A DNA stretch of 5,626 bases from RGIG3102 sp964369975 (GCA_964369975.1 CAYJFZ010000040.1:1-5626); one strand, 5' to 3'; positions 1 through 5,363 are shown, counted from the first letter of the stretch. Program-made: numbers and translations. Notes: generated by a model from the sequence alone, not told the origin.

Positions 1-54
1 AAAAGTGCATATAGTAGTGAGTACAATCTTTTTTGTACCCATTACTATATGCAC
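1..54 (-). terminator. Rho-independent terminator of ssrA
   Basis: Bases 5-26 pair with 33-54 to form a hairpin of about 22 bp around a 6-base loop (27-32). There are only two non-Watson-Crick positions (17/42 and 20/39). Read on the minus strand it starts 6 bases after the tmRNA 3' CCA and is followed by TTTT at 4-1, where the window ends, so the full length of the U-run is not visible. Position, stem length and U-run fit an intrinsic terminator ending the smpB-ssrA transcript. The near-symmetric stem could also stop transcription arriving from the left. Confidence 0.88.
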
Positions 55-60
55 AGCATT

Positions 61-405
61 TGGTGGAGGCGACGGGAGTTGAACCCGTGTCCGAAAAACA
101 ATTCACCACAGTATCTACGAGTGTAGTTTATCTATAAAATTCCCTTACAACTAAGCCGATAAACAGGCTAATTGCTCAGTAGATTCATTAAATCATGACA
201 CATCGCAAATCTTAAATGTGTTCACGGGCTCTATCTACATGACGCCTTAATCCAAAGCGATAGAAACTAAGGTAAGACGGCTGCTAAATTAAGCAGCTAC
301 TAATGTTTTATTATTAGCGTTTATAATTTTGAGATGATTATAGTGCTATCCCACCACTACTCGCTGCTCTGACTGCATGCTCCCCGTCGAAGCCAATACG
401 CCCCC
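61..405 (-). ncRNA. ssrA: tmRNA (transfer-messenger RNA)
   Basis: This is the one-piece tmRNA of trans-translation. It enters stalled ribosomes with SmpB, is charged with alanine, and appends a degradation tag to the unfinished protein. The 5' end GGGGGCG (405-399) pairs over 7 bp with CGCCTCC before the encoded ACCA (64-61), forming the alanyl acceptor stem. A T-arm with ACGGG/CCCGT and loop TTCAACT precedes the 3' end. The 5' segment carries the typical TTGGCTTCGACGGGGAGCATG block. Helix H5 (280-285 with 292-297) encloses the tag stop codon, as usual. Length is 345 nt, normal for the family. It lies 24 bases downstream of smpB on the same strand. I found no convincing promoter directly before it, so it is probably cotranscribed with smpB and cut out by RNase P, or driven from inside smpB. 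The ends are inferred from the acceptor pairing. Confidence 0.97.
289..318 (-). other. tmRNA proteolysis-tag reading frame (ANNKTLVAA, then stop)
   Basis: Reading the minus strand from a GCT resume codon (318-316) gives Ala-Asn-Asn-Lys-Thr-Leu-Val-Ala-Ala and then TAA (291-289). The bases before the resume codon are UAAAC. They keep the U and A that correspond to U85 and A86 in E. coli tmRNA, which set the resume frame, and this supports GCT as the start. The stop lies in the loop of helix H5, as expected. With the alanine carried by the tmRNA the added tag would be A-ANNKTLVAA. The terminal Ala-Ala needed by ClpXP-type proteases is present, but Val replaces the usual Ala in the common LAA/ALAA ending. 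Confidence 0.85.
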
Positions 406-413
406 ATATATAT

Positions 414-431
414 AAAACCTTTGAGGGTTTT
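414..431 (-). other. Small hairpin between smpB and ssrA, overlapping the smpB stop codon
   Basis: On the minus strand AAAACC (431-426) pairs with GGTTTT (419-414) around a 6-base loop. The hairpin takes in part of the smpB stop codon and is followed by ATATATAT up to the mature 5' end of tmRNA. There is no real U-run, so it is a poor terminator. It could serve as a weak attenuator, a processing signal for separating tmRNA from the smpB message, or be incidental. Confidence 0.4.
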
Positions 432-885
432 ATTTGTTGCGTTCTTTTAATGCTCTTTCTATTTCTCTATTTGCATCCTTTTGTGCTTGCGCATGTCTTT
501 TATCGTGTAGTTTTTTACCTTTGCATACGCCAAGCTCTACTTTTAAGTGTGAGCCTTTGAAGTATAAAGAAAGAGGAATAAGCGTAAGGCCTTCTTGTTT
601 TAGTTGGCCTATTAGCTTGTTAATTTGCTTTTTGTGAAGAAGAAGTTTTCTGGGTCTAAATGGGTCTTTATTAAAAATGTTTCCTTTTTCATAAGGGCTT
701 ACATGCATACCATAAATAAACACTTCACCATTTTGAACATCTGCCCAAGACTCTTTTAAATTCACAGCTTTATTGCGAATAGATTTTATTTCAGTACCAG
801 AAAGAACTATACCAGTTTCCATACTTTCAATAACAAAATACTCATGTCTTGCGCTTCTATTAGTTGCTACTTTATTATCGCTCAT
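430..885 (-). CDS. smpB: SsrA-binding protein SmpB
   Basis: SmpB is the small RNA-binding protein that binds the tRNA-like domain of tmRNA and delivers it to stalled ribosomes, so it works in the cytoplasm with the ssrA product encoded just downstream. The 151-residue product is of normal length. It shows the family blocks in order: N9-R-S-A-R-H-E-Y near the start, SGTEIKSIR (29-37), PYEKGN (64-69), PFRPRKLLLHKK (75-86), PLSLYF (104-109), and the C-terminal GKKLHDKR (123-130). H127 and the DKR match the segment that enters the vacant ribosomal A site and mRNA channel. The basic tail after 130 is intact. The ATG is preceded by AAGGAGG (903-897) with an 11-base spacer, slightly long but strong. 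A promoter at 944-972 serves it. The smpB-ssrA order is common in Bacillota, where rnr is often the gene before smpB; here uraA takes that place. Confidence 0.97.
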   Translation of the reverse strand: MSDNKVATNRSARHEYFVIESMETGIVLSGTEIKSIRNKAVNLKESWADVQNGEVFIYGMHVSPYEKGNIFNKDPFRPRKLLLHKKQINKLIGQLKQEGLTLIPLSLYFKGSHLKVELGVCKGKKLHDKRHAQAQKDANREIERALKERNK

Positions 886-903
886 ATAAAATCTACCCTC
901 CTT

Positions 904-943
904 GTAAAAATAAAAATACAGAGATTAAAAAAACCTCTGTATT
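904..943 (-). terminator. Terminator of uraA, overlapping the smpB transcription start
   Basis: On the minus strand AATACAGAGGTT (943-932) pairs with AATCTCTGTATT (926-915), 12 bp with one G-U pair, around a T-rich loop (931-927). A TTTTTATTTTT tract (914-904) follows. It begins 48 bases after the uraA stop codon, a good position for ending the uraA message. Its 5' arm lies exactly where the smpB promoter would start transcription (about 937), and the smpB Shine-Dalgarno follows directly. Confidence 0.75.
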
Positions 944-972
944 AATATACTTTATTTATATAAAAAAGTCAA
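944..972 (-). promoter_or_regulatory. Sigma70-type promoter for smpB(-ssrA)
   Basis: On the minus strand the -35 TTGACT (972-967) and the -10 TATATT (949-944) are separated by exactly 17 bases, and each matches consensus at 5 of 6 positions. The predicted start is near 937, giving a leader of about 52 bases before the smpB ATG. It sits between the uraA stop codon and smpB, so smpB and probably ssrA can be expressed independently of uraA. Confidence 0.75.
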
Positions 973-991
973 CATATTCGCTATTTTATTA

Positions 992-2296
992 CTATATTTG
1001 CATATTTGCAGCTGTATCGCCAGCTTCGTTTTTGCCAAAGTCATAGTCGTTACCTGGTAAAACAGCATTTAGAGTAATTCCTAAAATAGCAGCTACAGCT
1101 AAAGCTGAGAAAGTGATGCTCGTTGTGCCGATAGCAATAGTTACACCGCTTGTTAAACCTAAAGCAGATACTAAGATAACAGCTGCGATAATTAAGTTTC
1201 TTGTTTTTGAAAAGTCTACTTTATTTTCTACAACATTTCTTACGCCGATAGCTGAAATCATACCATAAAGGATGAATGATATACCACCGATGATTGCTGT
1301 AGGGATAGTGTTTACTAAAGCATCAAACATAGGAGAGAATGATAGTAAGATTGCAAAAACAGCAGCAAGACGAACTATAGCAGCATCGTATACTTTTGTT
1401 AAAGCTAAAACGCCTGTGTTTTCTCCGTAAGTTGTGTTAGCAGGACCACCGATAAAGCCAGCAAACATTGTAGCTAAGCCATCACCTAATAAAGTTCTGT
1501 GTAAGCCTGGATCTTCAATGAAGTTATTGTTTGTAGTTGCGCTAATTGCAGCTACATCGCCGATATGCTCCATAACAGCTACTAAAGCGATAGGCATAAT
1601 TGTGATGATAGCAGTGATATCAAATTTTGCAAATGCAGTTGTTGCTAAAGGAACACCCACAGGATTTGCTGCTAAAACGCTTGTAAAATCTACTTGATTT
1701 GTAGCAACAGCGAAAGCGTAGGAAATGACAACGCCTAATAAAATAGGTATAATTTTTACCATACCTTTGCCCCAGATGTTGCAAACGATGATAGTAAGTA
1801 AGGCAATTATAGCTAAAAGCCAGTTTGAACTTGCGTTGCTAACAGCGGTAGGTGCTAAAATTAAACCGATTGAAATAATGATTGGTCCTGTTACAACAGG
1901 TGGGAAAAATCTCATAACTTTTCTTATACCGAACACTTTTACAAGGCCAGCTATCACAAGATAGATAACCCCGGCAAAAACAACGCCGCCACAAGCATAA
2001 GGTAGCATTTCCACATTTGGAATTGTAGCTTCGCCATTTGCATCTAATAATTTAGGTGCAACGGCACCAAATCCGCCTAAAAATGCAAAAGATGAGCCTA
2101 AGAAAGCAGGCACTTTACCTTTTGTAGCAAAATGGAATAATAATGTTCCAACGCCAGCGGCAAAAAGAGTAGTTGAGATGTTAAGCCCTGTAATTAAAGG
2201 CACTAAAACAGTAGCGCCGAACATAGCAAAAACATGCTGAAAACCTAATAATAAGTTTCTACTTGTGAATTTTGGTAAAATTCTTTGTTTATCCAT
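992..2296 (-). CDS. uraA: Uracil permease, nucleobase:cation symporter-2 (NCS2) family
   Basis: This is a polytopic inner-membrane symporter, most likely importing uracil with a proton for salvage. The 434-residue product compares with about 429 for E. coli UraA. Family marks include FLGSSFAF (66-72), the unwound segment that helps bind the base, VVTGPIIISIGL (134-145), MEHIGD (242-247) and GGPANTTYGENTGV (283-296). E243 and E292 correspond to the substrate-contacting E241 and E290 of E. coli UraA. The rest is hydrophobic helices suited to the 14-segment fold, ending in a short polar tail. The start is the ATG at 2296 because AGGAG (2308-2304) stands 7 bases before it. A GTG at 2332 would add 12 residues, but it has no ribosome-binding site and lies inside the leader hairpin. 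The gene has its own promoter and terminator. Xanthine or another base is the main alternative substrate, but the GENTGV signature and overall similarity favour uracil. Confidence 0.92.
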   Translation of the reverse strand: MDKQRILPKFTSRNLLLGFQHVFAMFGATVLVPLITGLNISTTLFAAGVGTLLFHFATKGKVPAFLGSSFAFLGGFGAVAPKLLDANGEATIPNVEMLPYACGGVVFAGVIYLVIAGLVKVFGIRKVMRFFPPVVTGPIIISIGLILAPTAVSNASSNWLLAIIALLTIIVCNIWGKGMVKIIPILLGVVISYAFAVATNQVDFTSVLAANPVGVPLATTAFAKFDITAIITIMPIALVAVMEHIGDVAAISATTNNNFIEDPGLHRTLLGDGLATMFAGFIGGPANTTYGENTGVLALTKVYDAAIVRLAAVFAILLSFSPMFDALVNTIPTAIIGGISFILYGMISAIGVRNVVENKVDFSKTRNLIIAAVILVSALGLTSGVTIAIGTTSITFSALAVAAILGITLNAVLPGNDYDFGKNEAGDTAANMQI

Positions 2297-2315
2297 TTGT
2301 ATTCTCCTATATATT

Positions 2316-2365
2316 AGTATAAAAAGTTGCACCTACACACAGGAGCAAAAATTGCTTTTTATACT
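2316..2365 (-). promoter_or_regulatory. Structured leader of uraA, candidate attenuator
   Basis: Within the predicted uraA leader, AGTATAAAAAG (2365-2355) pairs perfectly with CTTTTTATACT (2326-2316). Inside it, after a 6-base bulge, TTGC-T-CCT (2348-2341) pairs with AGG-T-GCAA (2334-2327) around the hexaloop GTGTGT, with one U-U mismatch. The inner hairpin is followed by CTTTTT, like a terminator with an upstream A-tract. A competing hairpin, AGCAA (2356-2352) with TTGCT (2348-2344), would disrupt both stems. The structure ends 7 bases before the uraA Shine-Dalgarno. Pyrimidine permease genes in Gram-positives are often controlled by PyrR-mediated attenuation. The hexaloop resembles but does not match the PyrR-binding consensus, and no pyrR lies in the window. 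The pairing is seen directly; the regulatory role is inferred. Confidence 0.55.
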
Positions 2366-2379
2366 TATAATCGAAATTA

Positions 2380-2408
2380 AGTTTAGCAGAAAAAATGACA
2401 ATTTTCAA
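2380..2408 (-). promoter_or_regulatory. Extended -10 promoter of uraA
   Basis: On the minus strand the -35 TTGAAA (2408-2403) is 17 bases from the -10 TAAACT (2385-2380), which is preceded by TGC (2388-2386), an extended -10 element. Transcription should begin near 2373, giving a leader of about 77 bases that holds the hairpin at 2316-2365. The -10 itself matches only 4 of 6 positions, so strength probably depends on the extended element. Confidence 0.6.
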
Positions 2409-2491
2409 GAGTTTATCACATTTGAAAATGATTTTTTATAACATTGTATATATTTTTAAATATCTAAAGGCAAATTTTGTTAATGTGCAAT

Positions 2492-2526
2492 AAAAAATCT
2501 ACTAAAAAATTTTTAGTAGATTTTTT
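2492..2526 (-). terminator. Symmetric terminator after the nucleoside hydrolase operon
   Basis: AAAAAATCTACTAAAA (2492-2507) pairs with the complementary run ending at 2526, forming about 16 perfect bp around a tiny A/T loop. It starts 6 bases after the stop codon of the second hydrolase. Because the stem ends in A on one side and T on the other, the U-run is present on either strand, so it could work in both directions. The stem has little G-C, so efficiency is uncertain. It separates the hydrolase operon from uraA. Confidence 0.75.
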
Positions 2527-2532
2527 GTATGA

Positions 2533-3465
2533 TTATTTATAGTAGTCAAGCATATCAAAAAGCATTTTTTTGTATAACTGCTTATTTGATTTTACTAACA
2601 CTTTAACATTTGGATTTTTCTTATATTTATTTAATCTATCAACGATTGTTTGCCCTTTACATAAATCGCCCTTTGTTTCAACACAGACATAGTAATCTTT
2701 TACTTCGCCTATATCTTCGTTTATAAAATATGCCATAGTGATAGCATCGTTTATAACTTGTAAAGAATCATCATCAACAGAATTTTGTCTTCTAAAAATA
2801 AAGAAGTCAAAAATATGATCTAAGATATCACTTATTTTAGTTTCTTTATTCATAAACTCTCTTAATTCTTCAATAGTAAGCCCTGAATACTCGTTACCAT
2901 CAAGGCCACACATTACTATTTCAATACCAGAATGAAAAACAATGTCGCACGCATCAGGGTCAACCCATACATTAAATTCAGCATAGGCGTTCATATTGCC
3001 AGAGTAGCTTGCCCCAGCCATACATACTATTCTTTTTATAAGTGGCTTAATTTCTGGATAACGCATTAGAGTAAGTGCAATATTAGTAAGAGGGCCTAAG
3101 GTGATTATTTCAAGCTCTCCATTTGCTCTTTCTGCTTCTTTTTTAATAATATCCCAAGCATAGGTATCAAATTCTTTATCACTTTTTGGTAGGATAAAGC
3201 CAGCGAGTCCGCCCTCGCCGTGAATATCTCCAGCATCTCTACTTTGAGCAAATAAAGGCTCGTGTGCGCCAGTGGCAACAGGGCAGTTAATACCTAATCT
3301 TTCGCTTAGTCTTAGCGCATTTTGGCTTGTTGAAGCATAGGGAACATTACCTAAAACAGGTGTTATAGCTCTTATGTCAAGGCAAGGATTAGCCTTTGCT
3401 AAAAGTATGGCTATAGTATCATCAACGCCTGGGTCAGTATCTATAATAATAGGTCTTTTTATCAT
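2533..3465 (-). CDS. Nucleoside hydrolase family protein with Asn in place of the catalytic His
   Basis: This is a 310-residue member of the inosine-uridine nucleoside hydrolase fold, which splits the N-glycosidic bond of ribonucleosides using a bound calcium ion. The N-terminal metal motif DTDPGVDD (9-16) is complete. N40, H82 in IHGEGGL, the GPLTNIA block (124-130), and GNMNAYAEFN (156-165) with E163 and N165 for ribose binding are also present. D240 matches the last calcium ligand. The position before it, His241 in Crithidia fasciculata IU-NH and H240 in the neighbouring paralogue, is N239 here (VINDAI). In group I enzymes that His helps protonate the leaving base, so base preference or mechanism may differ. 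It is the second gene of an operon: the gap to the upstream paralogue is 11 bases, and its AAGGAG overlaps that gene's stop codon. No frameshift or truncation is seen. The hydrolase fold is very likely; the substrate is unknown. Confidence 0.9.
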   Translation of the reverse strand: MIKRPIIIDTDPGVDDTIAILLAKANPCLDIRAITPVLGNVPYASTSQNALRLSERLGINCPVATGAHEPLFAQSRDAGDIHGEGGLAGFILPKSDKEFDTYAWDIIKKEAERANGELEIITLGPLTNIALTLMRYPEIKPLIKRIVCMAGASYSGNMNAYAEFNVWVDPDACDIVFHSGIEIVMCGLDGNEYSGLTIEELREFMNKETKISDILDHIFDFFIFRRQNSVDDDSLQVINDAITMAYFINEDIGEVKDYYVCVETKGDLCKGQTIVDRLNKYKKNPNVKVLVKSNKQLYKKMLFDMLDYYK

Positions 3466-3472
3466 AATAATT

Positions 3473-3478
3473 CTCCTT
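3473..3478 (-). promoter_or_regulatory. Ribosome-binding site overlapping the upstream stop codon
   Basis: On the minus strand AAGGAG shares its AA with the TAA stop of the first hydrolase gene (3479-3477) and stands 7 bases before the ATG of the second. Ribosomes ending on the first gene would sit on this site, so the two genes are probably translationally coupled and made in related amounts. Confidence 0.75.
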
Positions 3479-4412
3479 AATAATTTTTACAAGCATCGAT
3501 TAAGACATCAATAAATTCTTCTCTTTGTATATCAAGGCAGACATACGCATTATCAAAAGAAGTATCTCTATAAGGTCTAAAATCACTTGCAGTACAGCCA
3601 TAGGTGTGTTTTCCTTCAATATCAACTTTTACTGTAGCTCTTTTTGAAGAAATTAATTCAGGGTGTAGTAAGTAGAATATTGCAACAGCATCGTGAACAG
3701 CACAACCAGGTAAGTAAGAATTTTTTATATAGCTATCGTAATACACTTCAAAAGCCTGTGCACAGAACAAACCAGCTTTTGTATTAGTATCTTTTATTCT
3801 TTGGATATCTTCTTTTGTGGCATAAGCTTTCATAGTAACATCAAGGCCACAAAGCACAATTTGTACCCCTGAGTTAAATACAATATTCGCAGCTTCTGGG
3901 TCAACTATAATATTAAATTCACTCACAGCATTAACATTGCCCTCAAAAGCGCCGCCACCCATTATCACAATTTTTTCGATTTTTTCTTTAACATGTGGAT
4001 AGCATTTTAATAAAACAGCTATATTAGTTAAAGGCCCTACAGGCACTAAGGTGATTTTTTCATCGCTTTCTTCTAAAGTTTTTCTTAAAAAGCTAACAGC
4101 ATCTAAAGGATGCTCTTTAATTGTAGGAGCTGGCAGTTTTGCTGTTCCAAGGCCTGAAGAACCATGAGTTACCTCCGATTTAATCTGTGGCTTTACTAAA
4201 GGCTTATCATACCCTTTAACAACAGGCACATCACTTCTGCCTAAGTATTCAACTACTGATAAAGTATTATATAAGGTTTTATCAAGAGTTTGGTTGCCGG
4301 CTACAACAGTGATACCTTTTACATCAAGTTCTTTAGCTTGTAAGGCAAGCATAATAGCTATGGCATCATCAATACCAGTATCAACATCCATAATAATAGG
4401 GATTTTTTTCAT
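3477..4412 (-). CDS. Inosine-uridine-type nucleoside hydrolase, group I (Rih-like)
   Basis: The product hydrolyses ribonucleosides to free base and ribose in the cytoplasm, for salvage or to use the ribose as carbon. It is 311 residues, close to the 313-315 typical of the family. All expected active-site elements are visible: DVDTGIDD (9-16) for calcium binding, N40 in GNQTL, H83 in HGSSGLG, GPLTNIA (126-132), MGGGAFEGN (151-159), SEFN (164-167) and VHDAVA (239-244). H240-D241 align with His241-Asp242 of Crithidia IU-NH, placing it in group I, which includes E. coli RihA, RihB and RihC. Group I members range from broad to pyrimidine-preferring, and the sequence alone does not settle which this is. 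It is first in its operon, with AAGGAG 7 bases before the ATG and a promoter at 4448-4476. It is clearly a diverged paralogue of the next gene, and the adjacent uracil permease suggests a pyrimidine salvage role. Confidence 0.95.
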   Translation of the reverse strand: MKKIPIIMDVDTGIDDAIAIMLALQAKELDVKGITVVAGNQTLDKTLYNTLSVVEYLGRSDVPVVKGYDKPLVKPQIKSEVTHGSSGLGTAKLPAPTIKEHPLDAVSFLRKTLEESDEKITLVPVGPLTNIAVLLKCYPHVKEKIEKIVIMGGGAFEGNVNAVSEFNIIVDPEAANIVFNSGVQIVLCGLDVTMKAYATKEDIQRIKDTNTKAGLFCAQAFEVYYDSYIKNSYLPGCAVHDAVAIFYLLHPELISSKRATVKVDIEGKHTYGCTASDFRPYRDTSFDNAYVCLDIQREEFIDVLIDACKNY

Positions 4413-4447
4413 AATGTATCTCCTTATACATTTTTTATTTTAGATAT

Positions 4448-4476
4448 ATAATAACATACAAGTAAAAAAAATACAA
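4448..4476 (-). promoter_or_regulatory. Putative promoter of the nucleoside hydrolase operon
   Basis: On the minus strand the -35 TTGTAT (4476-4471) and the -10 TATTAT (4453-4448) are 17 bases apart. The predicted start near 4441 gives a leader of about 28 bases to the ATG at 4412. The -35 matches consensus at 4 of 6 positions and the surroundings are very AT-rich, so chance matches are likely and the call is moderate. It lies back to back with the promoter of the divergent TRIC gene. Confidence 0.5.
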
Positions 4477-4494
4477 AGATATTTTAAATAGATA

Positions 4495-4523
4495 TTGACT
4501 ATTTTAGTATATAATGTTAGTAT
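4495..4523 (+). promoter_or_regulatory. Putative promoter of the TRIC gene
   Basis: TTGACT (4495-4500) is followed after 17 bases by TAGTAT (4518-4523), with a predicted start near 4530. A better -10 word, TATAAT at 4510-4515, has no partner at a usable distance. The chosen -10 lies inside a short palindrome, TAGTA-TT-TACTA (4518-4529), which could be an operator half-site pair or chance. Confidence 0.5.
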
Positions 4524-4553
4524 TTACTATATAAAATAAAAGAGGTTTTAATT

Positions 4554-5189
4554 ATGACTTTCATATTAGAAGTTATTGGTACAGTTACCTTTGCTTTTGC
4601 AGGCGCAATGATAGGAATTGACAATGATTTAGATTTTTTTGGAATAAATGTAGCAGCAGTAGCAACGGCAACTGGCGGAGGCATGACAAGAGATATTATT
4701 TTAGGTAATACTCCACCCATGCTTTTTAGAGACCCTACTTTTTTTACAATAGCCTTAGTTTCTTCATTTATTACAATAGGATTTTATCAAACTTTAAGTC
4801 AATCAAAATATAAAAATAGTATTTTATTTATAATAAATACCCTTGATGCAGTGGGCCTTGCGATTTTTACAATAGTAGGTATGCAAATAGCAAGAGATTT
4901 AAACTTTGGCGATAATATGTTTTTAGTTATTTTCGTTGGGGCACTAAGCGCTGTAGGTGGGGGATTACTAAGAGATATAATGGTAAATAGAACTCCTGTA
5001 ATCTTGCAAAAAGAAGTTTATGCAACAGCTTCTATAATAGGAGCAGTAGTATATTACATATTATGGAATTTAGGAAATGATATAATAGCAGTAGGCATTC
5101 CTTTAGTTCTTATTTTTGGTATCAGAATGTGGGCAATTACAAAAAATGTTAATCTGCCATATGTTAAAAAAAATGATAAAAATAAATAA
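4554..5189 (+). CDS. Trimeric intracellular cation (TRIC) channel family protein, UPF0126
   Basis: This is a 211-residue integral membrane protein of the family once called UPF0126 (E. coli YicG/YadS type), now recognised as bacterial homologues of TRIC channels, which form trimers conducting monovalent cations such as K+. Two internal repeats are visible. The first has LEVIGTVTFAFAGAMIGID (5-23), DFFGI, then GGGMTRDIILGNTPP (41-55). The second has LDAVGLAIFTIVG (97-109), then GGGLLRDIMVNRTP (135-148). The glycine-rich kinks and the Arg-Asp pairs are the family hallmark. Hydrophobic segments fit about seven helices, with a basic tail after 195. The ATG is preceded by a weak AGAGG (4541-4545) at 8 bases. 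It is divergent from the hydrolase operon. No terminator lies between it and the tRNA, so its message probably runs through tRNA-Leu to the terminator at 5331-5363. Family assignment is firm; the physiological ion and role here are not known. Confidence 0.93.
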   Translation: MTFILEVIGTVTFAFAGAMIGIDNDLDFFGINVAAVATATGGGMTRDIILGNTPPMLFRDPTFFTIALVSSFITIGFYQTLSQSKYKNSILFIINTLDAVGLAIFTIVGMQIARDLNFGDNMFLVIFVGALSAVGGGLLRDIMVNRTPVILQKEVYATASIIGAVVYYILWNLGNDIIAVGIPLVLIFGIRMWAITKNVNLPYVKKNDKNK

Positions 5190-5197
5190 AAAAAGTA

Positions 5198-5226
5198 TTG
5201 ACAATTTATAATTAGCGTGTTATTAT
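5198..5226 (+). promoter_or_regulatory. Promoter of tRNA-Leu
   Basis: A perfect TTGACA (5198-5203), a 17-base spacer and TATTAT (5221-5226, 5 of 6 matches) lie 17 bases before the tRNA. The start would fall near 5233, leaving a leader of about 11 bases to be trimmed by RNase P. A strong promoter is typical for a tRNA gene. The -35 begins only 9 bases after the TRIC stop codon. Confidence 0.85.
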
Positions 5227-5243
5227 ATTTAAGCGTTAAGCAT

Positions 5244-5330
5244 GCCGCTGTGGTGGAATAGGTAGACACAAGGGACTTAAAATCCCTCGGTGGTGACATC
5301 GTGCCGGTTCAAGTCCGGCCAGCGGCACCA
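5244..5330 (+). tRNA. tRNA-Leu (anticodon UAA)
   Basis: Acceptor arm GCCGCTG (5244-5250) pairs perfectly with CAGCGGC (5320-5326), followed by discriminator A and an encoded CCA. The anticodon stem AGGGA/TCCCT holds loop CTTAAAA, so the anticodon is TAA (5278-5280), reading UUA and, by wobble, UUG. The long variable arm (CGGTGGTGACATCGTG region) marks a class II tRNA, and the T-arm GCCGG-TTCAAGT-CCGGC is complete. The D-loop has the GG pair. UUA is a common Leu codon in such an AT-rich genome, so this is likely a major leucine tRNA. No repeat of its 3' end, as an integrated element would leave, is seen in the window. Confidence 0.97.
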
Positions 5331-5363
5331 AAAAACGAGAACCTTAGGGTTCTCGTTTTTTTT
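5331..5363 (+). terminator. Rho-independent terminator after tRNA-Leu
   Basis: ACGAGAACC (5335-5343) pairs perfectly with GGTTCTCGT (5348-5356) around loop TTAG, with a preceding A-tract and a run of eight T (5356-5363). It directly follows the encoded CCA and would end both the tRNA transcript and any read-through from the TRIC gene. Confidence 0.95.

Noticed and set aside
1..54. Long inverted repeat as an insertion-sequence end or CRISPR-like repeat
   Set aside because: It is a single hairpin placed right after tmRNA with a T-run on the transcript side, fully explained as a terminator.
434..637. A plus-strand Cys/Ser/Leu-rich open frame opposite smpB that looks lipoprotein-like
   Set aside because: The Leu/Ser/Cys run is the complement of Lys/Glu/Ala-rich SmpB codons; no ribosome-binding site or promoter supports it.
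1434..1964. Two plus-strand open frames of 79 and 87 codons opposite uraA
   Set aside because: They mirror the reading frame of a clear membrane transporter gene, have no family resemblance, and their low-complexity Ile/Ala/Pro-rich translation is typical of antisense shadows.
2297..2332. A 12-residue N-terminal extension of UraA starting at a GTG (2332)
   Set aside because: There is no Shine-Dalgarno before the GTG, it lies inside the leader hairpin, and the ATG at 2296 has AGGAG at the right distance and a family-like N-terminus (MDKQRILPKF).
2297..2490. Purine, preQ1 or other known riboswitch in the uraA leader
   Set aside because: I looked for the conserved cores of purine and preQ1 aptamers and did not find them; the predicted leader of about 77 bases holds only the hairpins described.
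5054..5299. A minus-strand 81-codon frame running across the tRNA gene
   Set aside because: It overlaps both the end of the TRIC gene and the tRNA-Leu in antisense and has no supporting signals.
5300..5363. tRNA-Leu 3' end as an integration site of a mobile element
   Set aside because: No second copy of the tRNA 3' end and no integrase gene are present in the window.
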